The position numbers and the translations under genes are program-made. Below are positions 24,059 through 34,639 of a stretch of 64,000 nt of DNA, piece by piece (within the stretch, counting starts at the first letter, position 1; each line of letters begins with the position of its first letter). The notes under the pieces were generated by a model that was not told where the DNA came from, searched no databases, and saw nothing but the letters and a program-made list of their open reading frames with translations. Source of the stretch: Zygnema circumcarinatum (Eukaryota; Streptophyta; Zygnematophyceae; Zygnematales; Zygnemataceae); contig CM074810.1 of the NCBI GenBank assembly GCA_037447605.1, positions 62,001 to 126,000 of the forward strand, written 5' to 3'.

Positions 24059-24387
24059 ATGTATGTATGTATGTATGTATGTATGTATGTATGTATGTAT
24101 GTATGTATGTATGTATGTATGTATGTATGTATGTATGTATGTATGTATGTATGTATGTATGTATGTATGTATGTATGTATGTATGTATGTATGTATGTAT
24201 GTATGTATGTATGTATGTATGTATGTATGTATGTATGTATGTATGTATGTATGTATGTATGTATGTATGTATGTATGTATGTATGTATGTATGTATGTAT
24301 GCATGTATGTATGTATGTATGTATGTATGTATGTATGTATGTATGTATGTATGTATGTATGTATTTAATGTATGTATGTATGTACGC
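24059..24387 (+). repeat. (ATGT)n tetranucleotide array, about 77 copies
   Basis: Almost perfect GTAT/ATGT array of about 310 bp with a single GCAT interruption at 24301 and a degenerate end. It creates long spurious MYVC/YIHT frames on both strands. Confidence 0.97.
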
Positions 24388-25159
24388 ATGTTCGGTCTGC
24401 TCGACAGAGTGATGGTAGGGCGGCATTTCGCGCCCATCGTTTCGTCAAGAGAGGCATGCATGCGTTTCAATGGCATGCACATCGCATGGGCACGCGTGCA
24501 TGTATGTGCGTGGCCTACGCTTGTGGCCATAACGGCAGCCACCGCGCCGTCGTTGCGCTGGTACGCGCACACCCGTCACTCGCGCACACTTCAAATCTGA
24601 ACCGAGTTCGTACACGCCCGCCACGTGTTAGAAGGAACACGTGGCTCGCCCTGATTGACCGACGGCAGCGCGACCCCCTCGCACCCGGGAGCCGGCGGCC
24701 GCGCGCCGTCCGATCGGCCGCAACGGATCGCGTGGCGCGCACGCCCCGATCCGCCCGCGTGCAGGGAGGAAGCCGGATCGGGCGCACTCACACGTGCGAG
24801 ACGACGACGAGGGCGCACGCGTTCACACTGGCAGGCGGGGCCGGGCCGGGAGCCGGGAGGGAGGGCGGGAAGGAGGCGCAGGAAGGATTAGGGCTGGGGC
24901 TGGACAGCCGGCAGAGGGAGGGAAGGAGGGAAGGCGCAAGGGGAGAGGAGAGGGGAGGGCCGGCCGGATGTCACACTACTGCTGCTGCACCGCGCGTCGA
25001 TTAGCCGTCTTTTATGTCGGAAATAGCCTGCGGAATAACGACCAGCGAGATCAATATTGACAGGAATCTCGTTACGCAGGGAGAGCCTCGCAGTATTGGG
25101 CATTGTAGCTTTTAAACGTTTGAGTGTCGCTGTTGAAGTGTGAATTTCCGTCTACTCAA
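24388..25159. other. GC-rich upstream region of the thioredoxin-like gene
   Basis: 24600-24960 is strongly GC- and CpG-rich with GTAC cores near 24560 and 24610, which looks like a promoter or CpG region. I see no coding exon. Confidence 0.4.
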
Positions 25160-26823
25160 ATGCCTTCCATGGCAGACGAAGGACCGGCAGGAGAGTTCAG
25201 CGTGCGGAGCCAAACTCCGAAGCCGTCGTTGCAAGCGTCGTTCCTTCCGCAGGCCCGACATAACAACATCAGGCAGGCCACGAGCGACGACGAGTTGAAA
25301 AAGTTCATCATGGAAGCAAATGAAGCTAAGCGTCCTGTACGTTTTCACTATCAATTCTTTAACTTATCTTTGAGTCTATTCTGCTCGTCTGATTTGCTAA
25401 TAGACTTTGCAGCTAGGGATGTAAGGTACACGGACCATTTCTTTATCCTAAAAGGCCCAATATTGTTATTCTGAAATAACCGCCTACGTATTTCCAGAGC
25501 AGCATACGCGTTTGCAAACAATTTTTCCATCTTACTGGCACAATTTTAGGGGGCATTCTATTCACAAATATTTACAGAAAAATGCTGGCTTAAGGTATCT
25601 TTGTATCGGACTGGGTGTTTCCGCCATCGACGGAATTGGCGGGATGCCAGACCCTTTTCTGTAGTACTCCTGCCCCTCCTTTTCTCCAATCCTCTACCAT
25701 CCCGTGATGCACTGGTGAGGCGCGAGCCCGCCGTCTGCACTTTATTCTGTTTACGTATCCTTTCGCGTTAGCTATCCCTCATCTGTTTCTTTGACTCCAC
25801 TCCACAATAAGGAACGGCACTTGAGATTCCTTTCTGAACTTGAGTAAAGGAATCAAACTAAAACCACTCCTTGGACTTGAAGTGGAGTTGTAGAAATCTC
25901 CAACTACTCTGGAAACAAGTCTCGTCAGCTCTGTGTTTACTTCTGTATTTGCTTAAGCTGCAGTTATTTTAAGTGGGTCCGTTCGCCAGCTCTCTGCACA
26001 GTGCATTTGACGATCAAGTTAGATGCACTGTGCTAGTTTAGGTCTTTCGTTACGTCTTTATGGTTCCTCCACGCAACGTCCACATGCTCGAAGCCAGCAG
26101 GGCGCTTGTCTGTCGAGTTAAGTATTGCTTTTCGAGTGGCAGACAGGTGCGTGTTCTTCACATTGTGCAGGGGTCTGTTTACGCTGTTTTGGGTTTGAGA
26201 ACTCAGTCACTTATGGACTGATGCCTGACAGCCATAGTTGGATAAATAATCCCTTGAACCAATTATGGGAGGGCCGTCCATAGAACAATGTATTGGAATC
26301 CTGTTGCCAGTGGAAGTAACGCTTTCAGTTGCCGTCGACCTTGCAGGTGGTGGTGAACTATGGTGCTGCATGGTAAGTTTTCACCAATGCTCTGGGATGA
26401 TGAACGCTCAATTCTGAATGCACTGTCAACGAAGTCTTTGACTGAGTATTGATCTGTTGCTGCATTGCGCAATTTGAGAAAGTACACTTCACTCTCTATT
26501 TGTAAGGGTCGTAGTAAGTATGTTTGTCATTTATCGATTATTGTGAGGATGCCTCTATTCTTGATCTCAATTGATATCGCTGAATTGCGTACATCATTTG
26601 CAGGTGCCATGCCTGCAAAAAGATGTTACCAACGTTCTACAACCTCAGCAATGAGTACAGCAGTCCTATCTTCATCTACGCTGATGTGGACAAATGCACA
26701 GACTCCACAAAAGACGTCCGTTTCACCCCCACATTCCGCTTTTTTCGAGACGGGGAAAAGGTGGATGAGTTCTACGGTGCTGGAGCCCAGAGGTTACGAG
26801 ACAGAGTATGGATGCAGGCTTGA
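25160..26823 (+). CDS. Thioredoxin-like protein (plant TRX-like 3-3 type) with WCHAC active site
   Basis: Predicted thiol-disulfide oxidoreductase of the thioredoxin fold. Three exons, 25160-25336, 26347-26372 and 26604-26823, give 140 residues. Exon 1 encodes a variable N-terminus ending DDELKKFIMEANEAKRP. Exon 2 is only 26 nt and encodes VVVNYGAA plus two bases of the active-site Trp. Exon 3 supplies CHACKKMLPTFYNLS, IYADVDKCTDSTKDVRFTPTF with the conserved cis-Pro, and FFRDGEKVDEFYGAGAQRL. The ending and the VDKC/RFTPTF spacing match Arabidopsis At3g53220 (thioredoxin-like 3-3) as I remember it. The active-site spacer is His-Ala rather than the classical Gly-Pro. There is no obvious transit peptide, so a cytosolic location is likely. 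Confidence 0.9.
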
Positions 26824-28500
26824 AGGAAGGCTTCATTAAAGCACTGATGTCGTGAAATCCATGTGCCCAACAGAGCGGCACGTGGCTGCCGGCCACTTCC
26901 TGCACGCGAGAAATGCAGTAAGAGGAAAGAGTCTCTTGCAAACGACTGTAGTAGTTTCTTCTATGTCCAGCCAGACCCTTGCTGTCCACCGCTAGTTGAC
27001 AGGAGGGGATTATCTCGACCAGCCTTGCCTCATGTTGTTACATTAAGCCCCATTACTCATCAGAGAGCGTACGTATGCAGCCACGTCCTAATTAGATGGT
27101 GCACGCCGCCTTGCAATATCCAGCCGAGCGCAGGACTCGGAGTCATCTATAGTAGTTGTGATAGTGTAGAGAGCACGGTTGCAAGGCCTGTAAGCGAACA
27201 GTGCTGGCTGTTTTGCAGTCTCAGGATGTGTAGTCTGTCTTGTCGCTTGCTCCCGCGGTGCTGTTCACTTGTTCACATAGTTTACTCAAAAGTTACATCA
27301 GCAGTTCTGTGTTTTGTTCAAGTGACTTTCACCCGTGCATGGAAGTGGGGCACTTGGGTATTCTTTCCAAGCTCTGTTTTTTGGAGACGCGTGCACATGA
27401 GACACACGTCGACATGTGACGACTCGTAAGCCTCTGGCGCAGCTACTACGCTTCAGCGGTCGGTAAAAATTGTCAGACCGCTCTTCGGTCTCTGAGGTCA
27501 TTGGCGCTGCCGAGCATATGCACAGGAGAGCCTGAAAGGACGTTCCTCGCCCCGTGCTCAGAGGTGGCCAGCACGAGAAGCAGCGGGGGCCTGACTAGAG
27601 GCGCAAACGTTCCAAGAGCCGCCACCAAGTCTCCCTTATCTTCTTCCATCAAAAGAGGCCAGAAGGAGCACAGCAGGAGAGAAAGGAGAAATAAAAAGAA
27701 AGGACAGGACAGGACTTCCTTTGGCTCAGTCTCCGAGTCACGTCGTCAGCGGGAGGGGACTCTAACACGGCCGGACAACAAGGTGCTCGAATGTTTGACA
27801 CGGACATCACCACCTACGGGGCAGACAGATTCAGTGCCGTACCAACAGCATATGTGTAGACACTACATCATCGGTGACGCATAAGTCCAACAGTGACAAA
27901 GATGTTTGGAGACGAACGTTGGAAGTCCACAGAGGACAATCGTCCACACCGTCCAGAATAGTGAAAGCGATTAATAAAAACGAGAGGTAAAACTGAAGCA
28001 ATGAGAACCATAGGTCCTCTTATCACCGGCAATATACAAGTTTGAGGGCAAATGGTTGGACGAGTAATCATAAATGTCTACTTAAAACGAAGAAAGGGTC
28101 CTATATGAATTTTATTTTTTATTTTATTTATCTATTACAGAAGATTTCACGACAGTTAGTGAAAAAAATGTGGATCACAAAGTAGGTAGGTGGGAATATC
28201 TCCACTCTCCACGTGCGTTGATTGAAAGAACGAAATGCGTAAAATAAGCATCGTGGTAAGCTTCAATATTTGTGTTCTCTGTTAGAAATGAATAGTCCTG
28301 CAAGCAAAAAGACCAAGCAATGCTCCTCAGACTCAAGGGACTTGGGCTTTGACCCGCAACAATGAACGCAACTTTCCAACAACATGTATGCGTAAGCTTC
28401 GAAATGCGGAAAATCAATGACTGCCACCAAATCTTGTTCCTGCAACATATTTTTTTTTTAGTAAGTGACTCGACCTACCAAAAATTAGAGTGCTTATTGT
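26824..28500. other. Intergenic, no recognisable gene
   Basis: 3' flanks of two convergent genes. Open frames at 26863-27429 and 27501-27884 (+) have no recognisable motif and no supporting splice structure. Confidence 0.45.
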
Positions 28501-29040
28501 TTAGTTCTTGGCAGTCTTCTTTCGACCGTCCTGCCCACCTCCACCATCAGCAGCTTGCGCGGCCTTCCTCGCAGCTTTCTCCTGAAGGGCCTTTGCATCC
28601 CTGCCAAAACAATTCTCGCAATAGCCACACGATTGAGCTTCGAGAAACAGCCTCGCCCACACTCCACACCTCTACACCATATGTGGGACCAACCCAGCAA
28701 CAAGGGGCCATCCGGCCCTGTCAGTACACCCACCTCTCGCTCTCCGCTCAGGCGTCAGACCATCGCCTTCCCAGCAGCAGCGTGCGCTCTTTCACGATCC
28801 TCTCCTCTCTAATTTCCACGTCACGGGAAAGAAAGGGATACGAAGGCCCATAGAGAATACTCAGCAAAGAACTCCACATACCAATACTCCGAATATCTTC
28901 ATCTCTTCTCTAGCCTTCTACAAAGGCCATACCTTTCCCTCCTCTGTTCTGGCGTGAGGCCGTCACTTCGATTCTTAAGCTGCCCTGCCTTCTGAGCCCT
29001 GGCCTGGGCCCGCTCACGGTCCCTGTCACGCTGGCTCCCG
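28501..29040 (-). CDS. SERF/4F5 family small EDRK-rich protein (partial: first exon not located)
   Basis: Two exons on the minus strand, 29040-28933 and 28600-28501, join in phase. They encode GSQRDRDRERAQARAQKAG, then the conserved SDGLTPEQRRERDAKALQEK core and KAARKAAQAADGGGGQDG ending KKTAKN. This is the classic 4F5/SERF layout: a very basic, highly charged small protein whose animal members bind nucleic acid and modify protein aggregation. The initiator exon should contain only the Met and a few bases, ending in phase 2; I could not place it with confidence between 29041 and about 29400. The gene is head-to-head with coatomer epsilon. Confidence 0.85.
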
Positions 29041-29388
29041 CTTGGAAAATCCGTCAAGGCGACCACATAATGCCAATGTGCTCAAAACAGCGCGGAGCCA
29101 TCATTTACGGAAGTAGAGGCTACACAGCAAACCATGACATGACCAAATGCACATCGACAACGTGAGTGCTGAGAAGGATATGAGACATGGCTGCTCTGCT
29201 CCGGCCCAAGAGTCACGGAAAACTTATTGCACGAGAGAGAGGGCCTTTTTCTGAGATTCCAGCAAGGCAGCGCTCCCCACCCCCCAGCTTACACGCTCCG
29301 TCCTGCTGCACTTCCCTCCCCTCTCCCACAGCCACCCGCCATGGCTGCCTGCCTGCCTGCCGGAGTGCCCTTCTGGAAGCGCCCAAAC

Positions 29389-29531
29389 GTACGGCCGCGT
29401 GACGCTCGTAGTACGGCACCGACCGTACCGATAAGGGCACTTCCCATCCACCGTACCGTACGAAGAGAGGCGGTTCGAACACAGCGCTGAGGCCCGGGGC
29501 ACACCGCAGCGGACCTGTACCGATACTGTAC
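29389..29531. promoter_or_regulatory. Cluster of seven GTAC cores between SERF and COPE genes
   Basis: GTAC at 29389, 29411, 29425, 29453, 29458, 29517 and 29528, mostly within CGTACGG or CCGTACC contexts, against about 0.6 expected by chance in 143 bp. It lies 250-390 bp upstream of the COPE start and upstream of SERF. GTAC is the core bound by SBP-box factors (e.g. the CRR1/SPL7 copper regulators); that link is inference. Confidence 0.35.
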
Positions 29532-29570
29532 CGACACCGAGCGAAGCTGCTGCTGCCCTGCGACGCACCC

Positions 29571-29620
29571 GCCTGCTTGCCTGCCTGCCTGCTTGCCTGC
29601 CTGCCTGCTTGCCTGCCTGT

Positions 29621-29651
<31 letters not shown>

Positions 29652-29660
29652 CTTGCTTGC
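29571..29660 (+). repeat. (TGCC)n tetranucleotide run with TTGC variants
   Basis: About 22 copies of CTGC/TTGC about 120 bp before the COPE start codon, probably within or next to its 5'UTR. Confidence 0.95.
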
Positions 29661-29777
29661 AGACACTTGCTGGCTGGCTTACAGTTCGAGTGGGGAAGGA
29701 AGACACCAGCAAGCGCGCAGGATAAAAGGGCTGCTGCGCAGTGTATGCTTTGAGTTTCACCGCTTAGAGGCGTCAGA

Positions 29778-32700
29778 ATGAGTGCCCCGGATGCGCTCTT
29801 CACACTGCGGAATAACTTCTATCTGGGCGCTTACCAGGCTGCCATAAACGATAGTGACGTAGCTGGCCTCACCGACAATGAGACCGTTGAGAAGGACTGT
29901 TTGGTGTATAGATCTTACATTGCGCTGGGCAGTTATCAGGTACGAAGCATCTATTGCTCCTCCTTTTCGAAAATTTTAATTTTTGGTCGCTGCTATCCAC
30001 TTCAAGGCGCCTTGTCAAGTTGAAATATAACTGATGCATTGCATTCAATGCTGGAGCCCCTCGCCGATGCGATAGGGAGGAGGCCTACATTTGGGTCATT
30101 GGCGTGGTGAGGAGAAGCATTTGTAGGAAATTGTTGGATTTCGGTTGGGATTTTAAGGCTGAGCTCCCTTCCACGGTTGTGGCTGAAGTCCCGGGACCGA
30201 GGTGATGAACTGTGGCAGAGTTGGATGTGGCAAGTGGTAGATCAGGAGACTATGAAGTTCTTCTCCAGAAACCATGGTCACATCATAGTAACAATGTAAT
30301 AGGCTAGAGATCGCAAACTCGTTAAAACACAACTTGACTCTTTGCTAGAACATCAAAATAGATTTCTACCGTATCCATGTATCTGCTTTTGCCAACACAT
30401 GACTATTGCAACGCAATGTAAGAGAGTTATCCATAGTCTAGTTCGGCATTTTCGTTGGGTTGGACCTGCACGTTATGATACGATGAGTTCCCCCTTGAAG
30501 TCTCCCGTGGAACTAGAGCTAATTCAAGAGGTTTGGGGACTTGCAGCTAGTTATAGATGAGATTACGGACTCGTCAGCAACAGCACTGCAAACTGTAAAG
30601 CTGCTTGCGCAGTATTTGGCGGGGCATCCCAAGGTGTGTGTCGCTTCTTTTACTGAGAAATGCAATGTTGCACACATGCAGCCGCATATCGAGATAACTG
30701 TTGAAATCTCACCTGCAAAGGCAACTCGCTCACTTGTATATATGGGTCCTTCCTTCGTCCTCAAACAGATACTATTCAACAACAATGCTGGTCTGCTTTG
30801 AGCTGGAGGGATTGGTATCCTGCTTTTTACTTGATTAGAATATTAAAATTTCCGGATTGGCCATGGGGTGAACAGGAGCAAGTCATTGCCAGTCTGCAAG
30901 ATTGGCTAGCGGATCCTGTGATCGGCAGCAATCCTGTTCTGCTGCTTATGGCGGGGACTATATATGCATACGAACAGAATTACAACGATGCACTGAAGTA
31001 CACGCATTCCGGTGCAACACTGGAGCTGTATGTTCGACTTGCCTTGCTTTTTACTTTCTCTAGCTGTTGCTGGCTGAATGTCCATGCTTTAGAAAAGCCA
31101 TTCAGCAATCGACTTTTTTTTTCCTTTTCTTGGCTTCTTGAGTGATGTCGATTATCTCTCCAAACCTTCTTGAATTGCTACAATCTCTCCTTGTAGAGAG
31201 AGTACCTTATCACCCAACCCTAATACCTTCGCAATTGACTGGGTATGTGTCATCCCTCGTCAGCAGGGTGTTTTTAAATAGACGAATCTGCATTAGGTTG
31301 GCAGGGCCTATTGCCGGCATTTTTTTTCATCTCTAAAGCAGGCTTTCCTTAAAAAGTGTTTTACGCTTGTTGCTCTATGCAGGATGGCTTTGAATGTCCA
31401 AATTTTTTTGAAGATGGATCGCGCCGACTATGCAGAGAAGCAGTTGAAGTCCATGCAGCAAGTGGACGAAGATGCAACCCTAACTCAGCTTGCCAACGCG
31501 TGGGTCAACCTTGGCTTGGTATGTATGAAAAGCATCAGCACTTTCTTCCCATACCTATATTTACACTGAATCACTATTCTGTGTTTACTGTTCTTGGTCT
31601 CTCCATCCTGCAGGGTTTTGCTATCGAAGAATGTGTTGTATCTGAAGGGCCTTTGGCGTTTTCGGTTGACAGAGAGAGGATGAAATCGTGAAGTATTGTG
31701 TCATAGTGAAGCTGTGGCTGCCAATGTGCAGGGGGGTCCAAAGTTCCAAGAGGCTCTTGACATCTTCCAGGAGCAATGCGAAAAGTTCCAATGGACTGTT
31801 CCTCTCATGAACGGCAGCGCCATCTGTCACATGCACTTGGGCCACTTCGATGATGCTGAAACGATCCTATTGGAGGCACTGAACAAGGTGAGAACTACAT
31901 ACAGCACATGCCGTGAAATGCACGCGTGTACTTTCTGGCTGCTCTTTTCCGCCATCTCATTTTTAAGACATGCGTATCTAACCCTAAACATCCTACCCAA
32001 TAAGCCCACCTGTCTCACAAGTCTTCTGAGAGCAAATGGAAAGGGGACGTTGAGATCAATGACTTCAAGTGCAGTTAAAGCTTGTTGTCAGCTGAATCAT
32101 TTCCTTAAACGGGGCTTCCTTGTTCTGTATCACACGTGAGATATGTGAAAATAATGCTGTTTTGCTGAAAGTTCTATGACCTAGCAGTCGTCTGAATTTC
32201 AAAAAGCTTTAGGTTGTTGGTTTTTGTTTCTGCTGTATAGCATGCTCCATACACAGGTTGGAGGGGCTTTTCTAATGTGCACACCGGTTTTTGGAACTGG
32301 TTTGAATGGGAGCAGGATGCCAAGGATACCAACACTCTCGCTAACTTGACTGTGTGCTCGCTGCACCGCGGAAAGCTGTCTTCCCGTTACCTCAAGTATG
32401 TCCTTTCAAACCGATCGGTTTCTTCCTGGTTCTATGCACGTCAGCTCAAATACTTATTGATGTTTTGCTTTCGAAATTAATAGCATTGTGCGAATGGATA
32501 CAGTTGCACACAAGGCGCACTGACATTCAGTGCATGGAACCAACACAAAATCCAAAAATAACCACATTTCTTGCATCCAAAAATGCCCACATGGTCATCG
32601 AAGGTCCATAGCGAGGTGTTGCATAGGCACGTTAAGAACATGAGGAGCTTGAGGCATTGATGCAGAGGGCTGTGGAGGGAGACCGTCCAATAGGGGTTGT

Positions 32701-32866
32701 TGGTTGGCGATTCGCTTCTTTTATGGCTGTGACTGACATTGTCCTCTGCGGGGTTGTGCCGATGCGCTGCAGTCAGCTGCGTCTGCTGTCTCCAAACCAC
32801 TCGCTCATCAAGCGAATCGATTCTGCGGCTGAAGCGTTTGACCAGGCGCTGGTGGGGTTCGCCTAG
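29778..32866 (+). CDS. COPE: Coatomer subunit epsilon
   Basis: Epsilon subunit of the COPI coat, which drives Golgi-to-ER vesicle traffic and pairs with alpha-COP. Seven exons, 29778-29939, 30547-30633, 30876-31027, 31383-31518, 31732-31887, 32316-32395 and 32773-32866, sum exactly to 288 residues plus stop, close to the plant size. Conserved features in order: N-terminal [112 protein letters not shown] and [17 protein letters not shown], ending QALVGFA. These are the TPR-like helices of COPE. All introns are GT-AG. Confidence 0.97.
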
Positions 32867-33423
32867 AGCACAGAGATAGCCCGAGTGACTGCTGGTTTTG
32901 GGGGGTGGGGGCTCCTATATAGAGTGGACATTTAAAATTCAGTATTCATTGCGGAATCCAGCATTGTGCAGTTTTGACCACCGCATGTTGGGAGCATGTA
33001 TGTAAGGTCCACGCCAATGTGAAGGCGCTCTGCGTGTCTGTACGCAATCATAGTCACAAGGGAGTGCAAAGCACTGCCATATCCTGCATTGGCTTTATCC
33101 GCACGAGCACTTGTGGCGATTGCAGGGCAGTGCGTACTTTGGCAAACACCACCTTTGGATGACGTTTTGGGAAGCTCGGCAAGGTCTGATTTTGGTTATT
33201 CAGGGCGAGCATGGGGATGGATGAATCATGGGGGGGGGGGGGGGGTAATGCTGAGGGGGGCGTGCAACCGTGCAGAAAGTGTCTGTCCGAATTCATGCGA
33301 CACTCCGTGATATAACGCAACGGCATACTGTTCGAGTAAATTTTTTAGAATAATAATAGCAGTTTACTAAATGTATGTAACAATTTTATTTTATATTGTA
33401 ATTTATCATTTATTTGACATCTC
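32867..33423. other. Spacer between COPE and tRNA-Ile
   Basis: 3'UTR of COPE and spacer, with a 16-G run near 33231-33246. It becomes AT-rich just before the tRNA. No coding exon seen. Confidence 0.5.
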
Positions 33424-33497
33424 GGCCTATTAGCTCAGCTGGTTAGAGCGTGGTGCTAATAACGCCAAGGTCACAGGTTCGAGACCTGTATGGGCCA
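33424..33497 (+). tRNA. tRNA-Ile, anticodon AAT
   Basis: A complete cloverleaf is visible. The acceptor stem GGCCTAT pairs with ATGGGCC (one T-G wobble) plus discriminator A. The D-arm contains TAGCTCAGCTGGTTAGAGC (A box), and the anticodon stem TGGTG/CGCCA flanks the loop CTAATAA with anticodon AAT at 33458-33460. The T-arm contains GGTTCGAGACC (B box). There is no intron and no encoded CCA, as usual for a nuclear tRNA. AAT is modified to IAT to read Ile codons. Confidence 0.97.
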
Positions 33498-33512
33498 CGT
33501 CTATCATCCTTC

Positions 33513-33518
33513 TTTTTT
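33513..33518 (+). terminator. RNA polymerase III terminator
   Basis: Run of six T sixteen bases after the tRNA-Ile 3' end. Confidence 0.8.
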
Positions 33519-34639
33519 CGCGCTCACGATCACGCGAGCGAGGACGAGTCGTGGATTTTCTTGTTTTGTCCAGCGCCGCTCGCCGTAACGTATCGTATAG
33601 CGCTTGGCTGTTGAGGGCGATACTGACTGTGGCCGTACGGCAGGCCCGTCACGGGATCGATACCGAAACTGCATCTCTCAAAGCAGGGAGAAGACAAGAG
33701 AGGCCTGCACGCTGCTGCGGCCGGCTGGGACACATCCGAAACTCACCATGCCACGACCTAATCTGCCGCCTTGTCCATTCCCGCGTTGCAAGTGCAGCCC
33801 GGCACGCGTCACCCACGCAAGGTGCTTCATGCGTCAAGTCTAGTCTGGCGTGCAAGCGGGAGCGATTTCGAGGTCAGCAGCTTAACCAGAACAAGCATAG
33901 ATAAATTGCCAGCAAACGGCGGGATCCCCTAGCTGCAGTTGGGTCTGTTCGTATGTCACGCCGGAACTTCGACCCGCCGAAAAAATTCAGATCGAAAAAG
34001 CAAAGTAGGCACATCCTCAAATGCTCGCTGAATCCCTGCTGCTTTGGGACCCGTTACCCTCACAACTTCTGAAATGCAGGAGCTTTGCTTGTTAGGATCC
34101 GCTGTTTTCGAGAGACCATGGGAAGAAACATGTCCACGGGAAGAATCCATTGCCGCAATTATAATGAAAGTGCATCCTGCACTATTATCACTACAATGGC
34201 AGAAGGGCTTCATGCTACCATGTAAACAATAAGGTCACTCAGACACGGAACAGTTCCAGGCTACAACCGACTCTTCCTACAAAGGCCCATGATGGTCTTA
34301 AGCTCAAAACTATGTTGACGCAATAACACAGCGCATGTGCGCACCACCTCTACAATTGACACGAGACACTTTTAATGCAAAGCCTACGCAGGCTGCAGCA
34401 CGTCAAACGGCGCAGATCAGACCTACAGACATGCAACTACTGTGCCAGAAAGAAACTTATTATGACTACCTTCCAATAAAAGAGAGGGCAAGTCGTCCTT
34501 TTCAGGAGCAATGGATTTAAGTTACATCCCAGCAGTACCAATGATACTGCTGTCGAAGGTTTGCGAAGACTGGCCATCCTACAGTCGAGCTCTCTTCCCC
34601 TCCTCATGAGAATTTCTGCTTGCTATGGCAGCAAAGTCA
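33519..34639. other. Intergenic / FLZ gene 3' flank
   Basis: Downstream of the FLZ gene on the minus strand. I found no recognisable exon or RNA gene. Confidence 0.45.

Noticed and set aside
23940-24600. Long frames encoding MYVC and YIHT repeats on both strands
   Set aside because: Products of the ATGT tetranucleotide array, open in all frames because the unit has no stop in any register; no flanking gene structure.
24372-25004. 210-codon GC-rich frame upstream of the thioredoxin-like gene
   Set aside because: CpG-rich upstream DNA gives long frames on both strands; Arg/Ala/Gly/Pro composition without motifs.
27501-27884. 127-codon plus-strand frame with a basic KR-rich stretch
   Set aside because: No recognisable domain, no splice context and no neighbouring exon; kept only as intergenic.
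28175-28448. Minus-strand frames downstream of the SERF stop
   Set aside because: Lie in the presumed 3'UTR of SERF and show no conserved motif.
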